Of a stretch of DNA of 64,000 nucleotides, positions 43,461 to 52,662 are shown in pieces. A program made the position numbers and the translations under genes. The notes beneath the pieces were generated by a model. It saw only the letters and a program-made list of their open reading frames with translations. It made no database searches and was not told the origin of the DNA. The stretch's first letter is position 1, and every line of letters starts with the position of its first letter. This stretch comes from Halomonas sp. M20 (GTDB lineage: Bacteria > Pseudomonadota > Gammaproteobacteria > Pseudomonadales > Halomonadaceae). Where the stretch lies: positions 248,001 to 312,000 of the forward strand of contig NZ_JACNMQ010000002.1 in NCBI RefSeq assembly GCF_020622265.1, in the 5' to 3' direction.

Positions 43461-44939
43461 ATGAATCAACTACTTTTTCATCTTGACCCCACGTTACCGA
43501 TCAGTCTGCAACAACAGCTGCGCGAGCAGGTGGCCCGCGCCATTCTCGACGGCCATATCCCGGTGAGCAAAGCCCTGCCCTCGAGTCGCAGGCTGGCCCA
43601 GGAACTGGGTATTGCACGCAATACCGTCATGCTGGTCTACGAACAGTTGCTCGATAGCGGTTATCTAATGGCGAAAAGCCGCAGCGGTTATTTCGTCAAT
43701 CCAGAGATCCTCGAGGGGCATGCCGCGCGACCGGCGCGTCTCAACGACATCGATGCGGAACATCTGGCCTGGGAGGAGCTCTTGACCATGCACCCTTCCC
43801 GCCAGGAGACCATCAACAAACCCAACGACTGGCCGTGTTACGAGTACCCTTTCATCTACGGCCAGATCGACCCGGAGTTGTTTCCTACTCAACACTGGCG
43901 AGAATGCAGCCGCGACTCCATGAGTGTGCCGGCCATTCGCAGCTGGGCGGTGGATCATCTCAACGATGACGATCCCTTGCTCATCAAGCAGATCCGCACG
44001 CGCCTGTTGCCAAGACGCGGTGTCTGGGCAGCGCCAGAAGAGATTCTGGTGACGGTGGGCGCCCAGCAGGCACTTTGGCTGGTCAGCATGCTGCTGCTCA
44101 AGCAGGGTCGCCGTTTTGGCATGGAGAATCCGGGCTATGTCGACATGTACAACATCGCCTCGATCTTCACCAAGGACATCCTGCTACTGCCGGTGGATGA
44201 ACAAGGCATGCGCCTGGAAGCGCGGATCAGCACCTGCGATCTGATTTATGTCACTCCCAGCCACCAGTCACCCACCACGGTCACCATGCCACTCGATCGG
44301 CGGCGAGCGCTGCTCGACCTGGCGGAACAGGATAACTTTCTGATCGTGGAGGACGACTACGAGAGCGAGACCAACTATCTCGACAACCCCACCCCGGCGC
44401 TCAAGAGCCTGGACAAACACCAGCGGGTCATCTACGTCGGCAGCCTCTCCAAGACCCTCGCACCCGGCTTGCGGGTAGGCTACATGGTCGGGCCGCCGGC
44501 ATTGATCCGCGAGGCCCGCGCGCTGCGGCGGCTGATGCTGCGCCACCCACCGACCAACAATCAGCGCGCGGTGGCGCTATTTCTCGATCGCGGTTATCAC
44601 GATGCCCTGCTGCGTCAGATCCATCGTGTCTATCATCGTCGCTGGCAGTGTATGGGCGAGGCACTGGCCACCCACATGCCCCACGCCTCGACCCCCTCTG
44701 CCTATGGCGGTGCCAGCTTCTGGGTAAAGGGGCCGGCCGGCCTGGATTGCAACCTGCTGCGGGAATTGGCACGCAAGCAGGGCATTCTCATCGAGCGGGG
44801 CAATCTACACTTTTTCGACGAACCCCAGGGTGAATATTTTCGCCTGGGCTTCGGGGCAATTGCGGAAAAACGCATCGAACCGGGTATCGAGCAGTTGGCA
44901 CGACTAATTCCCCAGGCGATCCTCGCCGATACACCATGA
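43461..44939 (+). CDS. tauR: MocR/GabR-type transcriptional regulator, TauR-like
   Basis: A 492-residue fusion of a GntR-type winged helix (residues about 10-75, with SLQQQLREQVARAILDGH and LAQELGIARNTVMLVYEQL) and a type I aminotransferase-like domain. The PLP lysine is Lys331 in YVGSLSKTLAPGLRVGY and the VEDDYESE segment is typical of the family. Such proteins sense PLP adducts of amino compounds; TauR controls taurine genes in Rhodobacter. It is divergent from the tauK copy 2 gene with direct repeats between them. The ATG at 43461 is preferred over the GTG at 43452. Ligand specificity is inferred. Confidence 0.8.
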   Translation: MNQLLFHLDPTLPISLQQQLREQVARAILDGHIPVSKALPSSRRLAQELGIARNTVMLVYEQLLDSGYLMAKSRSGYFVNPEILEGHAARPARLNDIDAEHLAWEELLTMHPSRQETINKPNDWPCYEYPFIYGQIDPELFPTQHWRECSRDSMSVPAIRSWAVDHLNDDDPLLIKQIRTRLLPRRGVWAAPEEILVTVGAQQALWLVSMLLLKQGRRFGMENPGYVDMYNIASIFTKDILLLPVDEQGMRLEARISTCDLIYVTPSHQSPTTVTMPLDRRRALLDLAEQDNFLIVEDDYESETNYLDNPTPALKSLDKHQRVIYVGSLSKTLAPGLRVGYMVGPPALIREARALRRLMLRHPPTNNQRAVALFLDRGYHDALLRQIHRVYHRRWQCMGEALATHMPHASTPSAYGGASFWVKGPAGLDCNLLRELARKQGILIERGNLHFFDEPQGEYFRLGFGAIAEKRIEPGIEQLARLIPQAILADTP

Positions 44940-44968
44940 GATGTTGTAGACAAAATCATGGGCGAAAA

Positions 44969-44997
44969 AAACCGGCTTCCTTCTGGAAAGCCGGTTT
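44969..44997. terminator. Bidirectional terminator between tauR and tauY
   Basis: Arms AAACCGGCTT (44969-44978) and AAGCCGGTTT (44988-44997), extended by CC/GG inside, with A- and T-runs on the outer sides. It lies between the convergent regulator and oxidoreductase genes. Confidence 0.85.
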
Positions 44998-45023
44998 GAG
45001 CATAGACTGCATGGCCAAGCTTA

Positions 45024-46460
45024 TTAGAACACTTCATCCTGCAGGTGGTACCAGCGGTACAGAAAGCGCTGGCCAATGCGGCGGAACGGCGCAAATACCT
45101 CGGCTTCAACCTTTTCGCGCAAGTTGGGAAACGGCAGGCGCGAATTGAAGATTGGCAGATCGAGCTCCTGCCCTTTACCGGCAATGAATTGTGCCATTCG
45201 CTTTCCAGCCTGGGCCGAATACATCACGCCATTACCGCCATACCCCAAGGCATAATAAATCGTCTGACTCGCATCCGGCTGATAGATGCGCGGCATCATG
45301 TCGTGGCTGACATCGACCCAACCCCACCAGGAATAGTCGATCTGGATGTCCTCCAACGCCGGGAACTTGCGGTGTAGATCGCGAATCAGCATCTCCTCGA
45401 ACTTCTTGGCCGGCGCGTCCTTGCCCGAGATTGCGCTACGACTACCGATCTGTACCCGATTATCCGGCAGACGACGATAGTAGTGGCGTAGTATCCGAGT
45501 ATCCGTGATCACCTGTTTGGTCTTGAAATTACAGGCATCCAGTTCCTGCTCCGTCAGCGGCCGTGTGACCAGCGAGTTGGACAAAATCGGCAACAGACGA
45601 TTCTTGAGTTCCGGATGCAGACTCTGGGACGTATAACCGCCGGTGGCGATACCTACCGCCCGGGCCTTGACGGTGCCGCCCGGGGTCTTTAGATAATGCA
45701 CGCCATTTCGTGTTTCCCAACCCTGAACCGGACTGGCTGGATGGATCTTGACACCAAGGGCCCTGGCCTTCTTGTGATAACCGAAAGCCAGCTTGCCCGC
45801 ATGAATACCGATTCCCTCGGGTTCATGCATGGCACCGGCGGCTTCAGTATCACCCACCCAGTCACGCTTGACCGTGTCCGCATCGATGATCTGAGCGTCA
45901 TAATCGAAGGTTTCGCGCAATAGCTTGGCTTCCTTCTCCAGCTTCGCCATGACCTTATCGCGGTGTGCTATATACAAGTGGCCACCGGGCTGAGGCTCGC
46001 AGTCGATATCCCTGATCAACTCCTTGAAGGTGTTCATGCCATCCACACACTCGGCATGCATTTTCAGTGCAGTATCCAAGCCCCAACGCTCGATCCACTG
46101 GGAGCGCTTTAGACGGCCCGAGGCGCACTGCGCCTGTCCCCCGTTGCGAGTACTACAGCCCCAACTGGCGCGATTGGCTTCCAGCACGGTTGCCTTGATG
46201 CCATGCTCCTGAGCCAGGAAGATAGCCGCCGTCAGCCCAGTGAATCCCGAACCGATGATGACCACATCGACATCCATATCCTGAGTAACCGGACCATCGT
46301 CCTCCGGCGGCTCACCCGCCGTACCGATCCAGTAGGTCGGCGCATAGTCCCGGCCCTGGCCCGGCGTTGCGCTCTTCAAAGGATCGTAGGCCGGATCATA
46401 TGGCTGAGAGGGGGCAGTACTGCGACCACTAGCCGCGCCTGCCTGTGTTGTTGTATCCAT
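45024..46460 (-). CDS. tauY: Taurine dehydrogenase large subunit-like FAD oxidoreductase
   Basis: A 478-residue flavoprotein of the glycine/D-amino acid oxidase (DAO) fold. After an unusual 60-residue hydrophilic N-terminus comes the FAD-binding motif VVIIGSGFTGLTAAIFLA, then the CSTRNGGQ flavin-contact loop and a late GYGGNGVMYSAQAGKRMAQ. It follows a small SnoaL-fold gene by 50 bases, matching tauXY order, and sits next to the TauR-like gene, so oxidative deamination of taurine to sulfoacetaldehyde is proposed. A related amine oxidoreductase remains possible. The ATG at 46460 has GAGGAG 7 bases upstream. Confidence 0.75.
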   Translation of the reverse strand: MDTTTQAGAASGRSTAPSQPYDPAYDPLKSATPGQGRDYAPTYWIGTAGEPPEDDGPVTQDMDVDVVIIGSGFTGLTAAIFLAQEHGIKATVLEANRASWGCSTRNGGQAQCASGRLKRSQWIERWGLDTALKMHAECVDGMNTFKELIRDIDCEPQPGGHLYIAHRDKVMAKLEKEAKLLRETFDYDAQIIDADTVKRDWVGDTEAAGAMHEPEGIGIHAGKLAFGYHKKARALGVKIHPASPVQGWETRNGVHYLKTPGGTVKARAVGIATGGYTSQSLHPELKNRLLPILSNSLVTRPLTEQELDACNFKTKQVITDTRILRHYYRRLPDNRVQIGSRSAISGKDAPAKKFEEMLIRDLHRKFPALEDIQIDYSWWGWVDVSHDMMPRIYQPDASQTIYYALGYGGNGVMYSAQAGKRMAQFIAGKGQELDLPIFNSRLPFPNLREKVEAEVFAPFRRIGQRFLYRWYHLQDEVF

Positions 46461-46510
46461 GATCGGACTCCTCAAAATAGGGATGTCTCAGCTGCCAGGC
46501 AGCTTGTATA

Positions 46511-46900
46511 TCAGGCGCCTTGATTGAGGGGCGGACGGTTCTTGCGGAACGCATTCTTTACCGCAATCTTGCCGTCGCGGAAGGTAAAGGCGTCGATCAT
46601 ACGTGCTTCGGAGCGCACACCATCGGTCGTGGTGCCCTTGTAGGTCGATTCGGAGAAGCCGTGATCGCCGATCACGTAATGCTCACCGTCAACCCACTCG
46701 GCATCCGGTGCATTCTTCCAGGCACCCTCGAGCCCTTGGCGCACTTCGTCCTGACCCTTGAATGTCTTGCCCAGCAGATCCGGCCCGGCGATGGCATGAA
46801 ATTCACAGTCATCCGTCATCATCGACATGACCGCATCGATATCGTGATCGTTGAGGGCTTGGCTGAAGGCTTTGAGGAAATCGGCGTCGGGCTGGCTCAT
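46511..46900 (-). CDS. tauX: Taurine dehydrogenase small subunit-like SnoaL/NTF2-fold protein
   Basis: A 129-residue protein with the SnoaL/NTF2 cone fold: LKAFSQALNDHDIDAVMSMMTDDCEFHAIAGPD at the start and DAFTFRDGKIAVKNAFRKNRP at the end. It resembles the small subunit TauX of taurine dehydrogenase and is the first gene of a two-gene unit with the flavoprotein. Whether it is catalytic or structural is unclear. The ATG at 46900 has AGGAG 6 bases upstream; the frame to 46960 is not credible. Confidence 0.75.
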   Translation of the reverse strand: MSQPDADFLKAFSQALNDHDIDAVMSMMTDDCEFHAIAGPDLLGKTFKGQDEVRQGLEGAWKNAPDAEWVDGEHYVIGDHGFSESTYKGTTTDGVRSEARMIDAFTFRDGKIAVKNAFRKNRPPLNQGA

Positions 46901-47056
46901 GCTGTACTCCTGGCGTAGGGATAATTGTTCAAGATAAAACATGCGGCAAAACTTGATCATGCCGCCTGCATCACCTCAGCGTAGTACCACCGCCGACAAA
47001 ACACCTAGCACCAGATGAGACACAACTGTTGGGCCAGCACCAGTCACCATTGCCAG

Positions 47057-48148
47057 TCACCAGTGATAGGGCGCCGGGTCGAGTATTGGAGCCTGTCTAA
47101 GCAGCTGATCCACCAGCAAGCGCGTCGCTGCCGGGGCTAGTACCAGCCCATTGCGATAGTGCCCGGCGTTGACGAACAAGCCCCTGATACTTGGTACCGG
47201 CCCGATGAAAGGTATCCCTTGAGGCGACCCTGGGCGCAGCCCGGCCCAGTGATGCTCCACCTCGCATTGCGCAAGCGCCGGCAGCATGGCGACGGCGCTT
47301 TCATATAGCGATGCGTACGCCTGATCCGTTGGGGTCTTATCGAAATCGGCCTGCTCCAGAGTCGAGCCGATCAGTACGCGGCCATCGGCTCGCGGAATCA
47401 GATAGCGCCCATCCGCGAGCACCACCCGCTCGAGCAACAAGCGTCCATCCGATGACAACGGTGTCTTGAACACCATCATCTGCCCCTTGACCGGATGGAC
47501 GGGTAGATCCAGCCCGAGGGTTTTCAAGAGCTCGCCGGTCCAGGCGCCGCCACACAGAATGATCCGCGCCGCGGTCAGCGGCCCTTCGGCGGTATCTACT
47601 TGAATATCGCCCCCCTGACGCCGCAGCCGCTCGACCGATACATGTTCGCGAAGCGTTACTTGAGGAAGTGACTGCAGCTTGGCCCGCAGCGCCTGGCCTA
47701 GGCGCGGGTTACGGATACTGCCCAACGTCGGCATCCATAGCGCATCTTCGAAGCCTGGCGCCAGGTGAGGTTCCTTGTCATACAGAAAGTTGGCTCCGAC
47801 GCGCTCCAGCGGCTTGCCCATCCGTCTCGCCCATTCGGTGGCCTCGGCTTCGTCTTCCACACGCAGGTAAAGCAACCCCTTCTGGCGGTACTCCGGATCG
47901 ATACCCGTCTCGGCCAATAGACGCTTGGCCAGCCCGGGATAATAGCCTTCGGACCAGCGCGACAGCCGCGAGATCGACTCCGGATGACGCCAGGGATAAA
48001 GCGGCGAAACGATACCACCCCCGGCCCAGGAGGCTTCACGCCCGCACTGACCGCGTTCGACCAATGTCACTTTATGGCCCGCGTCCGCCAACTGCCAGGC
48101 CGTCATCATGCCAATGACACCGCCACCAACAATCAGAAAATCGTTCAT
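47057..48148 (-). CDS. thiO: Glycine oxidase ThiO
   Basis: A 363-residue FAD oxidase that converts glycine to iminoglycine for the thiazole ring of thiamine. The FAD motif FLIVGGGVIGMMTAWQLADAG is at the N-terminus, GREASWAGGGIVSPL is the ThiO signature, and HHWAGLRPGSPQGIPFIGP lies near the C-terminus with the catalytic Arg region. No thiG or thiS is nearby, which is common for this gene. It ends 156 bases upstream of tauX and stands divergent from the CobS-like gene. Confidence 0.92.
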   Translation of the reverse strand: MNDFLIVGGGVIGMMTAWQLADAGHKVTLVERGQCGREASWAGGGIVSPLYPWRHPESISRLSRWSEGYYPGLAKRLLAETGIDPEYRQKGLLYLRVEDEAEATEWARRMGKPLERVGANFLYDKEPHLAPGFEDALWMPTLGSIRNPRLGQALRAKLQSLPQVTLREHVSVERLRRQGGDIQVDTAEGPLTAARIILCGGAWTGELLKTLGLDLPVHPVKGQMMVFKTPLSSDGRLLLERVVLADGRYLIPRADGRVLIGSTLEQADFDKTPTDQAYASLYESAVAMLPALAQCEVEHHWAGLRPGSPQGIPFIGPVPSIRGLFVNAGHYRNGLVLAPAATRLLVDQLLRQAPILDPAPYHW

Positions 48149-48337
48149 TCGTCAGGTTCTCATCGGCTAAAATCGCTACTCATAGAAAATAATTTCAGAA
48201 AACGATACGATTTGCATGTTTTTTAGAAACACAACTATGATGGAGTGATTGTTCCACTCTTTGATCTAGACTCAAGATAGCGCTTAGTAAAACAGCGCCC
48301 CACGATTGTGCCAAAGACTGCTCCGAGGAGATCCGAC

Positions 48338-49318
48338 GTGACCGAGCTTCAACATGCCAAGCCCGACAAGATGCAGTCCGTACGCACCCTCTTCGATATC
48401 GACAGCGATCTGGAAGTGCCCACTTTCAGCGAGCGCGGCGATCATGTGCCGGAAATCGACACCGCCTATAGGTTCAATCCGGATGTGACCTTGGCGATAC
48501 TGGCCGGCTTTACCCGCAATCGCCGGGTCATGGTCCAGGGGCTGCACGGTACCGGCAAATCGACCCATATCGAGCAGGTGGCGGCACGCCTCAACTGGCC
48601 CTGTCTGCGGGTCAACCTGGACGGCCATATCAGCCGCCTCGACCTAGTGGGCAAGGACACCATCGTGGTGCGCGACGGCCTGCAGGTCACGGAGTTCCAG
48701 GAAGGCATCGTGCCCTGGTCGCTGCAACGCCCGGTGGCGCTGATTTTTGATGAGTACGACGCGGGGCGGCCGGACGTGATGTTCGTCATCCAGCGCATCC
48801 TCGAGCGGGATGGTAACTTCACCCTGCTGGATCAGAACCGGGTGATTCATCCCCATCCTTATTTCCGCCTATTCTCGACGGCCAACACCGTGGGCCTGGG
48901 CAATCTCGACGGCATGTACCACGGCACCCAGGTGCTCAACCACGCCCAGATTGACCGCTGGAACATCGTTGCCAAGCTCGACTACCTGCCCCACGACGAG
49001 GAGGTCAAGATCACCCTGGCCCGAGTGCCTGCCAAGGACAACGAGAAAGGACGCAAGCTGATCGATTCGATGGTCGAGGTGGCGGATTTGACCCGCAAAG
49101 GCTTTGCCGCCGGGGATTTGTCTACCCTGATGTCGCCCCGCACGGTGATCACCTGGGCGGAGAACTGCGAGATTTTCCGCAATCCGGCCCGGGCGTTTCG
49201 CCTGTCTTTTCTCAACAAGTGCGACGAGGCCGAGCGTCCCATCGTGGCGGAGTACTATCAGCGCTGCTTCGGCGAGGAGCTCGACGAGTCCTACCAGAAC
49301 AACCAGGACACGTTCTAG
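48338..49318 (+). CDS. CobS-like AAA+ ATPase (MoxR/CobS type)
   Basis: A 326-residue AAA+ protein close to the CobS subunit of aerobic cobaltochelatase. Walker A is GLHGTGKST, Walker B is [13 protein letters not shown], and the sensor region is [11 protein letters not shown]. The start is GTG at 48338, with GAGGAG 7 bases upstream; the earlier GTG at 48308 is less likely. No cobN or other cobalamin gene is in the window, so this and its partner may work on a target other than cobyrinate. Its stop overlaps the next gene's start by one base. Confidence 0.82.
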   Translation: MTELQHAKPDKMQSVRTLFDIDSDLEVPTFSERGDHVPEIDTAYRFNPDVTLAILAGFTRNRRVMVQGLHGTGKSTHIEQVAARLNWPCLRVNLDGHISRLDLVGKDTIVVRDGLQVTEFQEGIVPWSLQRPVALIFDEYDAGRPDVMFVIQRILERDGNFTLLDQNRVIHPHPYFRLFSTANTVGLGNLDGMYHGTQVLNHAQIDRWNIVAKLDYLPHDEEVKITLARVPAKDNEKGRKLIDSMVEVADLTRKGFAAGDLSTLMSPRTVITWAENCEIFRNPARAFRLSFLNKCDEAERPIVAEYYQRCFGEELDESYQNNQDTF

Positions 49319-51039
49319 TGGCCACTCCGCAGCAGCTTGCCCGCCGTCAACAGCACATCGAGGAGCTGTGTGCCGCCTCGCTGCGGGCGCTGACCGGGGA
49401 ACGCGACCTGCACTATCGTGGTAAACGCCTGCATCATGGCGCCCAGCCGGTACCAGTGCATGCACCCCACCTGCGCCTGGACGACGACAACCAGGATTTC
49501 ACCGCCTATCGGGGCGTTGCGGATGCCACGGCCCTGCGTCTCATGCATTCCGACATCGATTTGCACCGGCGATTGTGCCCGGAAGACCCGGTGGCACGCT
49601 TGATCTTCGAACTTCTCGAACAGCTGCGGGTCGAGGCACTGGTACCAAAAGGCTTGCCCGGCATGGCCCGCAATCTGGATCAGCGTTTCGAGGAGTGGTC
49701 CCAGGATTTTCACAACTCCCGATTGACCGAAGGCGTCGTGGGCCGGCTGATCTTCTCCATCGCCATGATCTGTTGGACGCGCATCACCGGTCGCCCGCTT
49801 GATGAGGAGACCGGGGATTTCATCGAAACCACCCGGGGGCGTCTAGTACCGATCATCGGCGCGGATCTGGCCGGGCTGCGACGTCATCGCCAGGATCAAG
49901 CTGCCTTCGCCGAACACGCGCTCAATATTGCCCGAGTCACTTCCCAAGGGGTCACCGATGCCCGCGAGGCGCTGGGCGATGACGACGATCAGGATGATGA
50001 CGAGGAACTAGAAGGCTTCGCGCTCTTTCTCGATTTCGATGAAGACAACGACGAAGGCTTTGCCCCCGCCCTTTCCGGCCATAGCAAGGTCTTCGATGAC
50101 GCGGAGCAGCGCTATCGCATCTTCACCACGATCCATGATCGGGAAGACGCAGCCCCCGATCTGGTGCGCCCTGCCAAACTTGATGAATATCGCCAGCGTC
50201 TGGACAAGGAAATTGCGGAGTTGGGCATCAATATTCGCCGCCTGGCGCAGCTGTTTACCGCGCATTTGAGCAACCTCGAGCGGGACGGCTGGAGCTTTGG
50301 TGAAGAGGAAGGCTATATCGACGGCCGACGCCTGGCCCAGCTGATTACCTCCCCGGCGGAGCGCCGCCTGTTTCGTCTTGAGCAGTACAAGCCCCAGGCC
50401 AACAGCATGGTCAGTTTCCTGATCGACTGTTCCGGCTCGATGAAGACCTACAGCGAATCCACCGCCATACTTCTGGACCTGCTGACCCGGGCTCTGGAGA
50501 TGGCCGGCGTCACCACGGAAATCCTTGGCTTCACGACAAATGCCTGGAACGGCGGCCGCGTCCAGAAAGAGTGGATGGGCCAGGGGCGCTCGAAGAATCC
50601 CGGGCGCCTCAATGAAGTGCGCTATCTGGTATTCAAGGAGGCCGCTCAGTGCTGGCGACGGGTGCGCCGCAACATCGGCGCCCTGCTCAAGCACGACCTC
50701 TATCGCGAAGGTATCGACGGCGAAGCCGTGGATTGGGCCTGCAACCGTATGCTCGGGCGCGACGAACAGCGCCGCATTCTCATCGTGATCTCTGATGGCT
50801 GCCCCATGGACACCGCCACCAACCTGGCCAACGACAAGTTCTACCTGGATAACCATCTCAAGGATGTCGTTGCCCGCCGGGAACGCCAAGGCGAAGTGGA
50901 AATCCGTGGGCTCGGGGTCGGTCTTGATCTGAGCCCCTTCTACCGTCACAGTCTGGCGCTGGACCTGGCCAACCCCATCGACAACGAGATGCTGATGGAG
51001 GTGGCGCAGTTAGTCGTCGGCAAGCTTCGCCAGCGCTAG
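49318..51039 (+). CDS. CobT-like VWA-domain protein
   Basis: A 573-residue protein resembling CobT. The N-terminal half is helical with a strongly acidic patch (DDDDQDDDEELEGF, near residue 221), and the C-terminal von Willebrand factor A domain has the MIDAS motif DCSGSMKTYS. It starts with GTG at 49318, formed by the overlap TAGTG with the AAA+ gene, which means tight translational coupling. AAA-VWA pairs usually act together as metal-insertion or remodelling machines. Without cobN here, the substrate is unknown. The longest open frame starts at 49219, but that part is not credible. Confidence 0.8.
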   Translation: MATPQQLARRQQHIEELCAASLRALTGERDLHYRGKRLHHGAQPVPVHAPHLRLDDDNQDFTAYRGVADATALRLMHSDIDLHRRLCPEDPVARLIFELLEQLRVEALVPKGLPGMARNLDQRFEEWSQDFHNSRLTEGVVGRLIFSIAMICWTRITGRPLDEETGDFIETTRGRLVPIIGADLAGLRRHRQDQAAFAEHALNIARVTSQGVTDAREALGDDDDQDDDEELEGFALFLDFDEDNDEGFAPALSGHSKVFDDAEQRYRIFTTIHDREDAAPDLVRPAKLDEYRQRLDKEIAELGINIRRLAQLFTAHLSNLERDGWSFGEEEGYIDGRRLAQLITSPAERRLFRLEQYKPQANSMVSFLIDCSGSMKTYSESTAILLDLLTRALEMAGVTTEILGFTTNAWNGGRVQKEWMGQGRSKNPGRLNEVRYLVFKEAAQCWRRVRRNIGALLKHDLYREGIDGEAVDWACNRMLGRDEQRRILIVISDGCPMDTATNLANDKFYLDNHLKDVVARRERQGEVEIRGLGVGLDLSPFYRHSLALDLANPIDNEMLMEVAQLVVGKLRQR

Positions 51040-51188
51040 TCTTTTTGCGGTCTATTCTCCTTAAAATCATCACCGCGTTTCCAAGCAAAGCTCGATGAAC
51101 CAAAACGTTCAAGCCACTCTTTGGAATGGCGACTATCACGATATGAAACGAGCCAGCACTGCTATGCGAATGCGCTTCAGGGAAACAC

Positions 51189-52433
51189 TCAAGAAGTGAA
51201 GCGTCTCGGTGAGAGCGCCTCGCCATGCACGGCCTCGACATTACTCTCAAGCAGCGTTCCCACCAAGTCGCCCGTAAAGCCAGCCAATGTCAGTCCCAAA
51301 TGTCCGTGGCCATAGGCAACGAGAATATTATTGAAGTCGGGAAGCCTGCCGATCACAGGTAATCCATCCGGGGTCGAGTGGCGTGCACCCACCCACTCGG
51401 ACGTCACCCAAACCTCGGCGTCGAATAGTTCACGACTCCAGGCTTCCAGTTGTTTGAAGCGTTTCGGATTGGCAGCCTTGTGGGGACTTGCGAATTCCGT
51501 GGTGCCCGCCAACCGAATGCCCTCTTGCATGGGGCTTGCGTAGAAGAAATGCTCGAGCCAGCCCACTGGGCGATTCAATTTAATTGCCTGGTCATCCAGC
51601 ATAATGTGATAACCACGCTCGCTGACCACCGGAAGCGTGATGCCCAGTTGCGTGAGGAAGTGGTTATTACCGATGCCGGCACAGAGTACCAGGTGGTCAT
51701 ATTCCAGAGCGCCTGCTTCTGTGTCGACGCGACAGTGCCCCTGCCGATCTTGTGTGATACCCGTGACTTTCTCTTTTATATGATGAAGGTGGTTTTCCTG
51801 AAGATGGCGGTAGATACAGCGACTGAAAGTCTCTGGACTCTTGAGATGCTTGGTATCAGGGTAATAGACACCCCCTTCGAGATGGCTCGGGTTCAGCACC
51901 GGCTCCAGTGCCAGCACCTCCTCGCGAGTCAATATCTGGCAGACCACGCCGTCGGCCTGTTTGTCCTTGGCAGCGGCCTGGAGCTTCTTTGATGCCTCCC
52001 TGTCGCTGCGAATGACCTGTAAGCAACCGTTCTGGGTGCAATAATCATCTGCATCAACATCATCGATGAGTGCATCGTTGGCGATGATGGCCCGTCCAAT
52101 GATATCGATGAGCACTGCTTTGTTGGCAGAAAAACTGCTTTTTCTCGCCGCGTTTAGGAATCGATACCCGAAGCCAGCCAGAGCATGAGTGTAGGTAATG
52201 TCGATCGATATCGAACGGTCCCGTCGAACGAGATTGCCCGGCATCTGGCGCAGCGTATCGATATTGGCCAAAGGGGTCGTAGCATAGTTGGCGATCAAGC
52301 CGGCATTGCCGAAAGAAGTGCCAGAGCCCGGCTCTTGATCATCGTAGAGCGTGACCTGGTAGCCTCGCTTCTGCAGATGATGACATGTCGATAGGCCGAT
52401 GATGCCGGCGCCGATAATGGCGACCTTTTTCAT
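51189..52433 (-). CDS. DadA-type D-amino acid dehydrogenase family protein
   Basis: A 414-residue FAD-dependent dehydrogenase. The FAD motif VAIIGAGIIGLSTCHHLQKRG opens the protein, and GSGTSFGNAGLIANYATTPLA matches the DadA group. Near the end, GARHSTPDGLPVIGRLP and YGHGHLGLTLAGFTG are typical. Most members oxidise D-amino acids and pass electrons to the quinone pool; the group also includes hydroxyproline- and sarcosine-type enzymes. It is the last gene of a unit with a sodium symporter and a 33-residue protein, suggesting that it oxidises the imported solute. Confidence 0.85.
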   Translation of the reverse strand: MKKVAIIGAGIIGLSTCHHLQKRGYQVTLYDDQEPGSGTSFGNAGLIANYATTPLANIDTLRQMPGNLVRRDRSISIDITYTHALAGFGYRFLNAARKSSFSANKAVLIDIIGRAIIANDALIDDVDADDYCTQNGCLQVIRSDREASKKLQAAAKDKQADGVVCQILTREEVLALEPVLNPSHLEGGVYYPDTKHLKSPETFSRCIYRHLQENHLHHIKEKVTGITQDRQGHCRVDTEAGALEYDHLVLCAGIGNNHFLTQLGITLPVVSERGYHIMLDDQAIKLNRPVGWLEHFFYASPMQEGIRLAGTTEFASPHKAANPKRFKQLEAWSRELFDAEVWVTSEWVGARHSTPDGLPVIGRLPDFNNILVAYGHGHLGLTLAGFTGDLVGTLLESNVEAVHGEALSPRRFTS

Positions 52434-52548
52434 ATATAAGCTCTACTGTCGATGCAGGTAATAGGTATTCGTACCGGAATTGAAAAGATGAAGCGATGTT
52501 GTGCTTGGCGCTTCTACATTAAGCCCCAAGCACAGCGGCGGGATGGTC

Positions 52549-52650
52549 CTAGTTTTCCTTGTAGAACTTGTAGGACTTGATACCGATGACGATAGCGGTC
52601 AGGAAGCAGGCCAAGCTTACCGAATAGATGATGATTCCATACCAGTGCAT
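52549..52650 (-). CDS. Symporter small accessory protein (33 residues)
   Basis: A 33-residue single-pass membrane peptide: a short N-terminus (MHWYG), one hydrophobic helix (about residues 6-23) and a basic tail ending in YKFYKEN. GGAG lies 7 bases before the ATG, and the gene begins 12 bases after the sodium:solute symporter stop. Such tiny proteins accompany symporter genes widely and have been given the name symporter small accessory protein; how they act is not known to me. A hairpin (52501-52533, arms GTGCTTGG/CCAAGCAC) follows. Confidence 0.75.
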   Translation of the reverse strand: MHWYGIIIYSVSLACFLTAIVIGIKSYKFYKEN

Positions 52651-52662
52651 GAGACTATCTCC

